Source: Ruminococcus sp.
GTDB taxonomy: Bacteria; Bacillota; Clostridia; Oscillospirales; Ruminococcaceae
Length of the DNA stretch: 64,000 nt
Direction: 5' to 3'
NCBI GenBank assembly: GCA_021201755.1
Contig: JAJQEI010000024.1
Span: 1 to 64,000 of the forward strand
A program made the translations under genes and the position numbers. Under the pieces are notes generated by a model that was given only the letters and a program-made list of their open reading frames with translations, did no database searches and had not been told where the DNA came from. Shown here one piece after another: positions 9,268 through 20,732 of the stretch. Position 1 is the stretch's first letter; each line of letters opens with the position of its first letter.

Positions 9268-9570
9268 ATGATTGTTCAAATTTGGAAGGAATGGCGAAAA
9301 TGGCACAAAAGCTGGGATAGTCTATGCAATCGATGCGGAAAATGCTGCTATACTCGTTCTGTAAGTCCTAGTGGAAAGGTAATCATTCACTATGATAAAC
9401 CTTGCGAGAACTTGAATCTTGAAACACACCTGTGCAATATTTTTTATGATCGTTTTCGAAAGTGTAACCACTGCGGTAAGGTGGGATTATTCACGGCATT
9501 ATTTAATCCAAGCTTGCCTCATGACTGCGCCTACGTACAAACGTTTCGTCTTTGGAAAAAAGAGTCCTAA
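9268..9570 (+). CDS. cysteine-cluster (YkgJ/UPF0153-like) putative Fe/Zn-binding protein
   Basis: CNRCGKCC ... PCENLNLETHLCNIFYDRFRKCNHC cysteine pattern. Confidence 0.7.
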   Translation: MIVQIWKEWRKWHKSWDSLCNRCGKCCYTRSVSPSGKVIIHYDKPCENLNLETHLCNIFYDRFRKCNHCGKVGLFTALFNPSLPHDCAYVQTFRLWKKES

Positions 9571-9804
9571 ATGTATAACAGCTTATGCAAAATAATACAA
9601 ATGAATCATCATCGTGCCAATAAAAAACGACACCATAACTGTTGTGTGGCAGAGAGACCCACAAGTCCCATTCCAATTCTGGCATCTATTGCTGCAATGA
9701 TACGCCAAAAATATTCCATATATCGCTCCTCATCTCAAAAAGAACCAATTTGCCCTATGACAAAATCGGTTCTTTTCAATTTCATGGAAACGCTTCAATT
9801 ATGT

Positions 9805-12800
9805 TCATCCTGTATAGGGCAAAACATCAACTAGTTGTACTAAAAAGCGCAGTAAAACCAAAGCATCTTCGGTACTTACACTGCCACTGCCATCGCAGTC
9901 TGCATTTAGCGTTGCCTGTTCATTCAGTGCAACTGAACCGGCATTCGCCTTGTTAAACAGGATCACGTCTGCAAGGCTGATTGTACCATCAAGATTGACA
10001 TCACCATAAAACACATCGCTTGTTAAAACGGTACTTGCAGCTGTTTCTGTGTTTGTAGCTGTATCAGTCATTGTTTCTGTAGCCGTGCTATCCGTAGTGT
10101 CCTCTGTTGTGTCTGTTTCGGTCACTGTAGTCGTGGTAGTCGTCGTAGTTATCGTATCTCCTGTTGTAGTAGTTGTTGTCGTACCCGATACTACTGCACT
10201 ATCATCCACCAATTTCAATACGCCAAAGCCACTCGGATCTGTATATCCCATACCAGACAAATCATTCCAGTTTGCAATGCTGGTTCTTGTGCCATCTCCC
10301 GTTCCATCATCGTTGACCTGTACATCAAAGCCTACAATCTGGTCTACAGAGAAATTGCCAAGTGTGTTTGGAATCGCAATTTCCACCAGATAGCCGTCCG
10401 CCGTGACGCTTGCCGCCGAGACAAATCGGTCGGTAGACAAGCCATCCGTCACGGTTTTGTCACCGATATAGCTGACCCGAACCTGTATATCATCTTCTTC
10501 ATAAGAAGAAGTTTTGTTGTTGTTCTCGTCAAAGAACACTTCTACCGTATCCTGTTCATAAGCGTTGGCGCTGGCATTCGAAAGGATCGGATCTGTAACT
10601 TCTGTGAGTATGTAAATATAATCTTCATCCCACAGCATCCGAGAAACGCCAGTTGTACCGCTGCCCATGGAATAATTATTGACGTCAATGGTGTTGGCAT
10701 TTGCCCAAGCATCATCTATTACACCATCAATTTCAATGGCTGTTTCTGTCTTAGTGGCTTCTGCATAGTTTGGCTGTGCAGCTAGGGTAACAATACCACA
10801 GATGGGTATATATTCTTCATCATGATCAAAGAAATATGCGTCCTCTAAAGAGGCATTGTTCCAGTAGTATACAGAAAATACGGAATCATAGGTAACCGGT
10901 GTTGTAGAAAGCGCATACACAATATCACAAACCGCATAGACATCGAGATAAACCTGACTGCCTTCTATACCTGTCAAAGAAACAGGAATATCGGTATAAG
11001 CTTCTCTGCTTCCATCTTCACTGCTTAAGCATTCGCCGGATTGACTTTCTGCGCTGCCATAAATATCTACACTCGTCACAACACTGTCGTCATCGTAGAC
11101 ACGTATCACCATGCTGTCTTCGTTCCAGGCGGCTTTGAAATAAATATCATAGGTCGAAACATCGGAATAAGCAGATGCCATCAAAGGCTGTGCCGTGCCC
11201 ATTTCCAAGGCTTTTTCTAAGTCTTCTTCTGTTCCGTCATAATAATACGCCGTCATCGTTTGAATCGAACCAACTTCATAATCCGTATCTGCCACGGCAT
11301 AAAACGCTTCTTTTGCCTGATAATATTTGTCGAACAAAAGCGGATAGCCGCCGATTCAGCTGGTAGAATCGGTAATTCCCAAGAGTACCACTGCCGTCAA
11401 ATTGACACCGGAATCCTTCATTTCCTTATACATCTGGAACAGCTCTTGATACCGCTCTGCCAATTCCAATTGATCGGCTTCGGCATTCGAAAGCTGAGAA
11501 ATATCCAGTTCCGTCACTTGGATTTCCAGCCCTAAATCTGCATATGTCTGCATTGCTTGCTTATACGCTGCAATACTAGGCGAGCTCATAGACAAATGAG
11601 ACTGCATTCCCATGCCGTCTATCAGACCCTCTTCTATCAGCGGCTCTAAAATATCGCTGACGATATAAGCCTGTTTTGCACTGGTGTATTCGTTATAGTC
11701 GTTGTAAAACAGCTTGCAGCCTTCCGGCGCATATTCCTGCGCAAACTGGAATGCCAGCTTGATATAGGACTGGTCGCCATAAATCTGCACCCATGCAGAC
11801 TGTCCGCTGACGCTGTTATTCGACCCGGCAGTCCGGATCGTTTCGGAATCTGATGCCGCTTCGTTCACGACATCCCATGCATAAAATTCTACATCTGGAT
11901 ATTCTTCTGCTAAAGTTTCCATGACGATTTTGATATAGTTTTCTAAGCGGGCGGTCATCGTCTCTTCGTCAATCCAATCGCCGTCTTCGTCATAATTTTC
12001 CTTAAAAAACCAATCTGGTGTCTGACTATGCCAAACAAGGACATGACCTCGTACTGGAATATTATTTTCTGCTGCAAAAGTCAATAGTGAATCTGCATTT
12101 GCCAATGAAATCTGTGGGGAAGTGTCGTCGCCAGTTTCTTCTAAATATTTCAGCGTTGCTGCCTGATCCAAAACACTGTCCAGCTTTAGTTCATTACCAA
12201 GCGTCAAGCTATTGTAATGTTTTAGTATCAATTCTTTTGTAGCATTCTGAGTCAAATCTGACGCTGTACAAGCACAACCTAGCTTAAAATAATCTGCATA
12301 GACTTCTTGTAAGGAGACAATATCATACTGGATTTCTGGATCTGCAAGACGTTCGCCAAATGCATCGTCCATATAAAAATCCATCAAGTCTTGATCTATC
12401 GGCGCACTAGTGTAACCTGTCTGCACATAAATATAAAAGTTCGCAGCCCCCTCTGGCGCAGTAAACTCACTGCCCACATATGTCAATTCGCCTTTATTAG
12501 CAGTTTCGGTTGCAATGATATAATAGCACTCTTCGCCATTTAAATCATATTGCAAGTTAATGGAAAATTTCTGGGTATCTGTCCATTCATCGCCATCATA
12601 GAGGACATAACAACCAACTTGATAATAACCACCAGATTCGATCATATCTGATTTAGAAATGGTTGCGCCATTCCATAGTGCTGTTCGACCAGAAACAAAC
12701 AAGCTGCTTTCTCCACTATAGGCATAAGTCTGAGATAATTCTGCCGTAGCACTTCCTCTGCCGTCCCAACTTTGCGTTGTACCGTCCTCATAGTCACAGA

Positions 12801-13368
12801 AAAACGAGTCGTTAAGTTCTATTTCCACCGCCTCACCTGTAATTACAATGTCATCGATATAATAATTCTGGTCAGTTGATGCATCAGAATATTCGATATA
12901 CAGCGTCACACCAGTTGCACCAGTAGGAACCGTATATGAGCCGGACAATTGTGTCCACGTGTCGGCATTTACGTAAGTGTAGCTAATATTGTCGTAGTGA
13001 TCTGTACCGTCAGAATCGGTATATAACATTTTTAAGCCAACATTTTGACTGCCGCTGCCCTCAAAATACGTGTAGCCGCTGATTTCGTATGTATAACCCT
13101 CCGCTACGATCGTACTCAAAGAACAGCGTGGGGCACCCCAAGAAGCAGTGCGGTCATAGACATAGAGCGACTCATCGCCAGTGTTCGCTTGATCAGAGGA
13201 TAGCGTAGTCGACGCACCAACACCTTTCCATGCGCCATAGCTTCCCTCGAACGTATCGTTCATTAGTTCTTCTGTATCGGCGTGACTTTCCAATACAGAA
13301 GAAATCGATAGCCCAGTCACGGTCAATACACAAGCCGTCACCGTTGCTAAAACTTTGGAAAATTTCAT
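9805..13368 (-). pseudogene. dockerin-bearing GH10 xylanase (signal peptide, two CBM22-like, GH10, CBM9-like, Thr-rich linker, dockerin), interrupted by in-frame TGA at 11356-11358
   Basis: ORFs 11356..13404 and 9805..11337 are in the same frame and join as LLGITDSTS*IGGYPLLFDKYYQAKEAFYAV; GH10 motifs HVLVWHSQTP, AWDVVNEA, IQVTELDIS; dockerin GDVNLDGTISLADVILFNK ... NADCDGSGSVSTEDALVLLRFL. Confidence 0.85.
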
Positions 13369-13596
13369 AAAATCCTTCCTTTCCGTTAATTCATGTGTGT
13401 TCATGACATTTTCACTCCATCTTCACATGGACCGTCATTCCGTATAAAAATAATATACCACATTCTCATTTTTTGTCAATAGTAAAATAAAAAATTCTCT
13501 TAAATCATCAGCAAAAACTGTATCATCACTTTATTTAAATCAAAAATGCAGTGATATCACTCGGATATCACTGCATATATTCAATAAAAACAATCC

Positions 13597-14850
13597 TTAA
13601 TCTATCATAACCGGAATCCGTGACAAAATCTCTGCACCCTCTTGTGCCAAACATCTTTTGAATGCTTCCGCTATTTTTTGGTTGCATTCGCTAATCATAC
13701 AGCCATTTTCTGCTGCGCCAATCAACTCGACACCAATTTCAGTGGCAATTTTTGCAAAGATACCTTTTCCACAAGGTGACGTGCGATAACAACGAGGTGC
13801 TTTGAAATCATCAATCGTTGCCAAAAAGCTCGTATCTTCCTCTGCCGATTCCCAGCTTTGACTCAGAACAGTATCTTTCTGTTTCACCTCATCGATAATA
13901 TCTCCCAAAACAGCACTTGCCGTCGGCAATTTTCCTGCACCTCTACCATAAAACATCGTCTTGTCAACGCCATCGCCCCAAACCATTACAGCGTTAAATA
14001 CGCCATTCACATGGGAGAGTAAGCTGTCCTGCATAACTACCATTGGCATCACAGACGACAAAACCCTACCATCCTCCAACCGCTTTACAATACCAATCAG
14101 CTTCACTGCACCACCAAATCTTTGTGCCAGCTGTACATCTTCTAAAGTAATATCTCGAATACCTTTTGTATAAATTTGATCTGGATAAACGTGCTTACCA
14201 AATACCAAAGATGCCAAAATACAAATTTTCCGGCACGCATCTCCCCCATCGATATCAGCAGAGGGATCTCGTTCCGCATAACCGAGCTTTTGTGCAAGCT
14301 CCAACGCCGGCGCAAAGCGCATATTTTCATCGAACATCTTTTGCAAAATAAAATTTGTCGTGCCATTCAAAATACCTGCAACGGCAGAAATATCATTCGC
14401 CGCCAAGCACGTATGCAGCGGACGAATAATTGGAATCGCACCGCCAACACTAGCTTCAAAGAAAAAGTTGACATGATTTTCTTTCGCTGTTTGAAGCAGA
14501 ATATCGCCTTTTTCCGCTACAAGCTGCTTATTCGAAGTAGCCACACTCTTTCCTGCTTCTAAGCAACAACGGCAGAAATCGAATGCCGGATTTGTACCAC
14601 CCATACACTCTGCCACATAACCCACTTCTTGGTCATCCAAAATCACTTGAATATCGTGAACTACTTTGTCCGCATAGGGATCTCCGGGAAATTCCCGCAG
14701 ATCTAAAATATAGCCAATTTCTAGTCGCTCGCCAGTATTGATCTCGATCTTTTTCTGGTTTCGATAAAATAATTCCACCACACCGGAACCAACAACACCG
14801 TATCCTAAAACAGCAATCTTCTTCATGTTTTCCAAGTCCTCTCGTTTCAT
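13597..14850 (-). CDS. hom: homoserine dehydrogenase
   Basis: KKIAVLGYGVVGSGV, ASVGGAIPIIRPL, GILNGTTNFIL, DPSADIDGGDA; C-terminal ACT-like region; start may be 14826. Confidence 0.93.
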   Translation of the reverse strand: MKREDLENMKKIAVLGYGVVGSGVVELFYRNQKKIEINTGERLEIGYILDLREFPGDPYADKVVHDIQVILDDQEVGYVAECMGGTNPAFDFCRCCLEAGKSVATSNKQLVAEKGDILLQTAKENHVNFFFEASVGGAIPIIRPLHTCLAANDISAVAGILNGTTNFILQKMFDENMRFAPALELAQKLGYAERDPSADIDGGDACRKICILASLVFGKHVYPDQIYTKGIRDITLEDVQLAQRFGGAVKLIGIVKRLEDGRVLSSVMPMVVMQDSLLSHVNGVFNAVMVWGDGVDKTMFYGRGAGKLPTASAVLGDIIDEVKQKDTVLSQSWESAEEDTSFLATIDDFKAPRCYRTSPCGKGIFAKIATEIGVELIGAAENGCMISECNQKIAEAFKRCLAQEGAEILSRIPVMID

Positions 14851-14900
14851 TATAATAAAATAATAAATAATACAATAAAAATAAAAATTACATCGAAAAA

Positions 14901-15317
14901 TTATTCACCGAACAATAGCCGTACCTCTACAACACCCGACACCTCCCGCATGGCACGAGTCAATTCCTTTGGATTCGCAGATTCTCCACTCATTTTCAAT
15001 GAGAGAGAAACCATCGCAACGCCATCCACCGGAATATTTTGTGTTACCGTCAAAATATTGGCGTGCATACTATATAACGACATCAATAAATTCAATAAGA
15101 CACCTTCCTGATGTTGGAGTGTGACGGAAAAATTGACCACACGCTGTGTCAATTTTTCATCATAAGCAAACACACTATCCCGATATTTATAAAAAGCACT
15201 TCGGGAAATACCCATTTGTTTACAGGCTGAAGAAAGACTGCGTTCCGGTTGTTCAGCAACCGCACGCTTCACCTCCAGTACCTTCCCAAAAATTTCGGGC
15301 AATACAGCAGTATCCAC
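14901..15317 (-). CDS. ACT domain-containing protein (PheB/UPF0735-like)
   Basis: HTH-like N-terminus (CKQMGISRSAFYKYRDSVF) and ACT domain; adjacent to hom. Confidence 0.75.
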   Translation of the reverse strand: MDTAVLPEIFGKVLEVKRAVAEQPERSLSSACKQMGISRSAFYKYRDSVFAYDEKLTQRVVNFSVTLQHQEGVLLNLLMSLYSMHANILTVTQNIPVDGVAMVSLSLKMSGESANPKELTRAMREVSGVVEVRLLFGE

Positions 15318-15717
15318 AACAATATATCGTGTTCATTCGTTCATGCTTTTCTTGAGAGACTATCCACGAACTCGGACTTTCTCTCTGCTGCCCTTCTCCC
15401 ATCCAGTCATTTTATAAAGACATCACCACTGTGTAATGTATATAATCTACACAATTGTCAGTTCACGGTGTGTCTAAAACTTCTCACTCGTCCGTATCTC
15501 AAAAACAGTTATATTTCCTATAGCTTTATAATTATAACACAATTTTGCATTTTTGTCAAGCTTTCTACAGGATTTTCAAAGATATTTTCTAAGAATCAAA
15601 CCACATACAAAAAATTGCTACTTCCCCTTGCTTTTTTTGATACTTCATGTTATAATCAATATAATTGGATTTATCCAATTACGACTGCTAAAGCACTAAA
15701 ACAGGAGGAAATTTAAT

Positions 15718-16317
15718 ATGAACATTGTTTGCTTGGATTTAGAGGGCGTACTAGTACCAGAAATTTGGATTGCCTTTGCACAGGCGAGTAACATTCCAGA
15801 ACTAAAGCGAACGACACGAGACAAGCTAGATTATGACAAGCTTATGACATGGCGATTGGACGTTTTAAAGAAACATGGACTAGGTCTCAAGGAAATTCAA
15901 CAGACCATTGCTACCATCGATCCACTCCCGGGAGCAAAAGAATTTTTGGATAAGCTTCGCACGACAACCCAAGTGATTATCATCAGCGATACATTCACGC
16001 AATTTGCAAAACCACTGATGAAAAAGCTGGGTTGGCCAACGATTTTCTGCAATTCACTAGAAGTTGCACCAAACGGTGAAATCACTGGATTCCGTATGCG
16101 AATTGAAAACTCAAAACTGACAACTGTGAAAGCATTGCAATCTATCGGGTATGACACCATTGCGAGTGGCGATAGTTACAATGACTTGGGAATGATTTTG
16201 GAAAGTAAAGCCGGATTCTTATTCCGCAGTACAGAGCAAATTAAAAAAGACTACCCCAGTCTTCCTGCTTATGAAAGTTACGATGACCTGTTTGATGCGA
16301 TTCAAAACGCACTTTAA
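15718..16317 (+). CDS. thrH: ThrH-like bifunctional phosphoserine phosphatase/homoserine phosphotransferase
   Basis: MNIVCLDLEGVLVPEIWIAFA, IISDTFTQFAKPLMKKLGWPTIFCN, ASGDSYNDLGML-like HAD motifs. Confidence 0.85.
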   Translation: MNIVCLDLEGVLVPEIWIAFAQASNIPELKRTTRDKLDYDKLMTWRLDVLKKHGLGLKEIQQTIATIDPLPGAKEFLDKLRTTTQVIIISDTFTQFAKPLMKKLGWPTIFCNSLEVAPNGEITGFRMRIENSKLTTVKALQSIGYDTIASGDSYNDLGMILESKAGFLFRSTEQIKKDYPSLPAYESYDDLFDAIQNAL

Positions 16318-16367
16318 GTTGTTAAAAAATATTACCTCTGAATTTTGCCAAAGAAATTTATCAAGAC

Positions 16368-16404
16368 AATTCCTGTACCAGAAATTATGGTACAGGAATT
16401 TTAT
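16368..16404 (+). terminator. intrinsic terminator after thrH
   Basis: AATTCCTGTACCA ... TGGTACAGGAATTTTA. Confidence 0.7.
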
Positions 16405-16587
16405 TTGGATTCAACGGGGATAGACAGATATGCCTAAGGATATGAATAAAGATCTCTATCTCAAAGTGTCAAATATGTCATGTTAATACACATAAAAAAC
16501 GCAAAAGAAGCTCTTCTAAGCGAAAGCATTCTGAAGAATCTTCCTCACTTTCTTACTCTATAAAACATACTTTATCTGCATAGCCCC

Positions 16588-16616
16588 TTGACAATTTCCT
16601 AAAATTTCGTTATAAT
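16588..16616 (+). promoter_or_regulatory. promoter of lepA
   Basis: TTGACA-17-TATAAT. Confidence 0.7.
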
Positions 16617-16624
16617 AATAACCA

Positions 16625-18451
16625 ATGATGATGGAGAGGAAGAATCGAATGATGGAGCATATCCGCAATTTTTGTATTATTGCACACATTGACCACGGAA
16701 AATCAACACTGGCAGATCGTATCTTAGAGCAAACCTATACAGTAGCCAAACGAGATATGGAGGACCAAATTCTTGATAATATGGATATTGAACGAGAGCG
16801 AGGCATTACGATCAAGGCACGAACTGTACGCTTGCATTATAAAGCCAAAGATGGCGAAACCTACACGTTTCACTTAATTGATACCCCGGGTCACGTGGAT
16901 TTCAACTACGAGGTTTCTCGCAGCTTAGCAGCTTGCGAGGGTGCGATTCTCGTAGTAGACGCCAGTCAAGGCATCGAAGCACAAACGCTAGCAAACACTT
17001 ATTTAGCAATTGAACACGATCTAGAGGTTGTACCTGTAATCAACAAAATTGACTTGCCTGCTGCCGATCCGGATCGTGTTTGTGAAGAAATTGAAAGTGT
17101 TATCGGTATTCCGGCAACAGATGCACCACGAATATCAGCGAAAGCTGGGATTAACATTGAAGCTGTAATGGAACGGATTGTTACAGATATTCCCGCACCA
17201 AAAGGTGATCCGAACGCACCGCTGCAAGCGTTGATTTTCGACAGCTACTATGATGCTTATAAAGGCGTCGTCATTTATATACGGGTAAAACAAGGTACAG
17301 TAAAGGTTGGAGACACGATTCAATTGATAGCGACTGGTGCAGAGTTTACGGTGGTAGAAGCAGGTGTTATGACGACGGATATGCTGGTGAATGAAGATTC
17401 TCTCTCTGCTGGTGAGGTAGGCTATTTGTCGGCATCTATCAAAAATATTGGAGATACACAGGTGGGCGATACGGTTACACATGCGGATCGTCCTTGTGCA
17501 GAACCTCTTCCGGGTTACCGCAAGGTTAATCCTATGGTGTTTTCCGGTATCTACCCGGCAGACGGCGCACGTTATGGAGATTTGCGTGATGCATTAGAAA
17601 AGCTACAACTCAACGATGCATCCCTGTCATTTGAACCGGAAACATCCATTGCGTTAGGCTTCGGATTTCGCTGTGGCTTTTTGGGACTTCTCCATATGGA
17701 AATTATTCAGGAGCGATTGGAACGAGAATATAATTTGGATTTGATTACTACCGCTCCCTCTGTTATTTATCGAGTTACGCTGACGAATGGAGAAGTACAA
17801 TATATCGACAATCCGACCAATTACCCAGATCCGGCAGTGATTCAAATAGCGGAAGAGCCTATGGTAAAAGCGGAAATTTTAACACCATCAGATTTTGTAG
17901 GAAATGTTATGGAACTTTGTCAAAACCGACGTGGTGTATTCGAAAATATGGAATATTTAGACGAAACACGAGTTTCTTTGCATTATATCTTGCCGTTGAA
18001 CGAAATTGTATATGACTTTTTTGATGTGTTGAAGTCTCGCACAAAAGGATATGCATCGTTCGATTATGAGTTAAGCGATTATATGCCTTCAAAACTTGTG
18101 AAATTAGACGTTCTCTTAAATGGCGAAATTGTCGATGCGCTATCGTTTATCATTCATGCAGATAAGGCATATGAACGAGGACGGAAAATTGTGGAAAAAT
18201 TGAAAGAAAATATTCCAAGACAACTATTTGAAGTTCCGGTACAGGCAGCTATCGGTGGGAAAATTATCGCAAGAGAAACCATCAAAGCCATGCGAAAAGA
18301 TGTTCTTGCGAAGTGCTATGGTGGCGATATTACGAGAAAGAAAAAACTTTTGGAAAAACAAAAAGAGGGCAAAAAGCGAATGCGTCAGCTCGGTTCTGTA
18401 GAAGTACCGCAAGAGACGTTTATGAGCATTTTAAAACTGGATAGTGATTAA
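16625..18451 (+). CDS. lepA: elongation factor 4 (LepA)
   Basis: [46 protein letters not shown]; full length. Confidence 0.97.
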   Translation: MMMERKNRMMEHIRNFCIIAHIDHGKSTLADRILEQTYTVAKRDMEDQILDNMDIERERGITIKARTVRLHYKAKDGETYTFHLIDTPGHVDFNYEVSRSLAACEGAILVVDASQGIEAQTLANTYLAIEHDLEVVPVINKIDLPAADPDRVCEEIESVIGIPATDAPRISAKAGINIEAVMERIVTDIPAPKGDPNAPLQALIFDSYYDAYKGVVIYIRVKQGTVKVGDTIQLIATGAEFTVVEAGVMTTDMLVNEDSLSAGEVGYLSASIKNIGDTQVGDTVTHADRPCAEPLPGYRKVNPMVFSGIYPADGARYGDLRDALEKLQLNDASLSFEPETSIALGFGFRCGFLGLLHMEIIQERLEREYNLDLITTAPSVIYRVTLTNGEVQYIDNPTNYPDPAVIQIAEEPMVKAEILTPSDFVGNVMELCQNRRGVFENMEYLDETRVSLHYILPLNEIVYDFFDVLKSRTKGYASFDYELSDYMPSKLVKLDVLLNGEIVDALSFIIHADKAYERGRKIVEKLKENIPRQLFEVPVQAAIGGKIIARETIKAMRKDVLAKCYGGDITRKKKLLEKQKEGKKRMRQLGSVEVPQETFMSILKLDSD

Positions 18452-18453
18452 AC

Positions 18454-18490
18454 AAAACACCGTACAAATAAAAAATTGTACGGTGTTTTT
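18454..18490 (+). terminator. intrinsic terminator after lepA
   Basis: AAACACCGTACAA ... TTGTACGGTGTTTTT. Confidence 0.8.
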
Positions 18491-18750
18491 ACAAGATAAA
18501 ATTTTGTTGATTTATACAATATACACAAAAAATATCACGAATTTTTTACTTGACTTATACTATGAAAATCATGTATAATAAAAATAACATAATATATGAT
18601 ACAGAATTATTTATTGGGCATTAACGAAAGAAAAGGAGGAAGGTATTGTATTGAATTGGGGTACTTGACATTTTGCTTTTATATCCATTTTAAGTATGAC
18701 AGAATGAAAAAAAGTAATTTTTCATATTACAAAAAAGGAGTATCTTGATT

Positions 18751-19452
18751 ATGGAACATTTAAAAAAATACATTGCCGAAGTAATCGGCACATGCGTACT
18801 AGTTACCTTTGGCTGTGGTACAGCAATTGCAGTTGGCTGTGACAGCGAAATTGGAAGTGGCTATGTACTAACCGCATTGGCATTTGGTCTTGTCATTGTC
18901 GCTATGGCGTACAGCATTGGTAACATTTCTGGTTGTCACATCAACCCGGCTGTCTCTTTTGCTATGTTGATCCGAAAGCAGCTGTCCCCCGTTGATTTTG
19001 TGGGTTATGTTGTCTCACAGTTGGTTGGCTCTACACTCGGTTGTGTGGCGTTGGGAATTCTCTTCGGGTTCGATAACTGTAGTTTTGGTGCGAACCAGAT
19101 CCAGTCTGTTTGGGAGAATGGTACAAAAGGTGGTGCGCTGTTCATCGAAATCATCTTAACATTTGTCTTTGTACTAGCAATCATTGGTGTGACCAGTAAA
19201 GTAGAAAATACTGCTGTTTCTGGTGTTGTCATCGGATTAACCTTAACACTTGTACATATTTTAGGCATTCACTTTACCGGTACTTCTGTGAATCCGGCAA
19301 GAAGCCTGATGCCGGCAATTTTTGCTGGTGGCGATGCACTATCGCAAGTATGGATCTTCATCGTTGGTCCACTGGTTGGCGGTGCATTGGCTGCTCTTGT
19401 ATATTGTTTTCTGGAAAAGAAAGACGTTGTACAGCAAAAAAGCAAGAAATAA
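18751..19452 (+). CDS. aquaporin / MIP family channel
   Basis: Two NPA motifs (HINPAVS and VNPARS), AEVIGTCVLVTFGCGTA; start at ATG 18751 after AAAAGGAG. Confidence 0.9.
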   Translation: MEHLKKYIAEVIGTCVLVTFGCGTAIAVGCDSEIGSGYVLTALAFGLVIVAMAYSIGNISGCHINPAVSFAMLIRKQLSPVDFVGYVVSQLVGSTLGCVALGILFGFDNCSFGANQIQSVWENGTKGGALFIEIILTFVFVLAIIGVTSKVENTAVSGVVIGLTLTLVHILGIHFTGTSVNPARSLMPAIFAGGDALSQVWIFIVGPLVGGALAALVYCFLEKKDVVQQKSKK

Positions 19453-19482
19453 TTTTTATGTAAAATATAATGGTTGAAAAAC

Positions 19483-19517
19483 AAAAAGTCGCTATATGTT
19501 AGGTATAGCGACTTTTT
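19483..19517 (+). terminator. intrinsic terminator
   Basis: AAAAAGTCGCTATA ... TATAGCGACTTTTT. Confidence 0.8.
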
Positions 19518-19531
19518 GGCAATTTCATCAA

Positions 19532-19560
19532 TTGACATCATGGGTGAAATGTAGTATAAT
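19532..19560 (+). promoter_or_regulatory. consensus promoter
   Basis: TTGACA-17-TATAAT upstream of 19600 ORF. Confidence 0.7.
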
Positions 19561-19599
19561 ATTCATGTAAACAATTTATAATATTTTGGAGGGATTATC

Positions 19600-20716
19600 A
19601 TGAAGAGATTTGTTATGCGCTTTATCGCATCATTAAACACACTTATGGTATTATCGTTCACGTTAATGCCGTCTGCTTTGGCGATGTATGTGGAAGATGA
19701 AGAAGATCTCAATACTTCACGAACATCACACCTTGAAACTGTTGTTCCTGCTTATATGGATGGATGTTATGATTCCAACACATCATCACTGTCCATTAGC
19801 AATAGCTTCGATTTGTATGATTTTGCAACTGGCGATGCAATAGATTCAGATATGTATTTTGTATTTGTTGATGACATTATCGTCGCTATGTTGACAATTG
19901 GCGAATTTAACGGTCAATACTATTCATCGTTTGAGCAGAATGATGGTAGTGAAGAATCGAATGATATTTTCACCACACTACAAATGTATTACGTTAATGA
20001 TCAAAAAATTGTTGTTGGAAATTATAATGATTTTTTTGCAGTGTACGATGGTGAAAGTATTACTATAGCTAATAATGCTGATATAGCTGATGTAGATATT
20101 TCTACAAAATTGGCACACATCGAAAATGAAAAGACATTCACTACACAAGATATTTTTTCAACGACAAGTTCATCACTATATTATTTGCAATTAGATACTG
20201 CTCGAGTTGCAAATGATGAGGCAGATGATGGTGATGGGTTTATGCTGGGCTGCTTCGATTGGAACTAGATTTAATTACTTTAATTCACTTGCAGGACATA
20301 GCACAAAACTAACTGCTTACTACATTTATATAAGATTGAAAACTCAATATGGTTCCGAACCCAGTGGAACTAAAGATTGGATTTTAAATGGATATGATTT
20401 TTTCTGCTCAAATTTCAAAACCACGCAGTACTATAGTGGAATGATGATATATTCTGAAATCACAACACAGTTAAAAAATAAAAATCCGATTCATATCAGT
20501 CTTACAAATGGAGCAAAATTTCATAGTGTGATATTATCTGGAATAAAAATATATAACGGCTATGCTCTATATTATATTGATGATCCAAACTCGCCAACAA
20601 CTGCACATATTTCTGCATATGTATCAAGCGATACGATGAATGCAAAATCAAATTTTGTTTATCAAATGAATTCTAGTAGTACGAAGTATATGACTTGGTA
20701 TAGATCATTCTATTGA
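19600..20716 (+). pseudogene. secreted C39-like/papain-fold peptidase, frameshifted around 20238
   Basis: Signal peptide MKRFVMRFIASLNTLMVLSFTLMPSALA in frame 1; catalytic-type GLCWAASIGT and HSVILSGI in the overlapping frame 20207..20716; dropping one T from gggTTTatg restores DDGDGLCWAAS. Confidence 0.7.
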
Positions 20717-20732
20717 TAGAGAAGGGAAAGTG

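Noticed and set aside
10049-10393. Plus-strand ORF MFVAVSVIVSVAVLSVVSSVV...
   Set aside because: Antisense shadow of the Thr-rich linker of the xylanase; Val/Ser-rich low complexity expected from ACN codons read in reverse.
11356-11358. TGA recoded as tryptophan or selenocysteine
   Set aside because: TGA serves as an ordinary stop elsewhere in the window (for example the overlapping tarI/tarJ ATGA junction and the 26392 and 43266 gene ends), and Trp is otherwise TGG. No SECIS-like element was recognised. A point mutation is simpler.
15320-15520. Possible T-box or riboswitch leader upstream of the ACT/hom genes
   Set aside because: No antiterminator GGGTGGNACCGCG-type motif or convincing structured leader could be seen.
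16400-16580. Short Lys/Arg/Ser-rich ORF fragments between thrH and lepA
   Set aside because: Pieces lie in several frames, without a consistent start or RBS; treated as intergenic.
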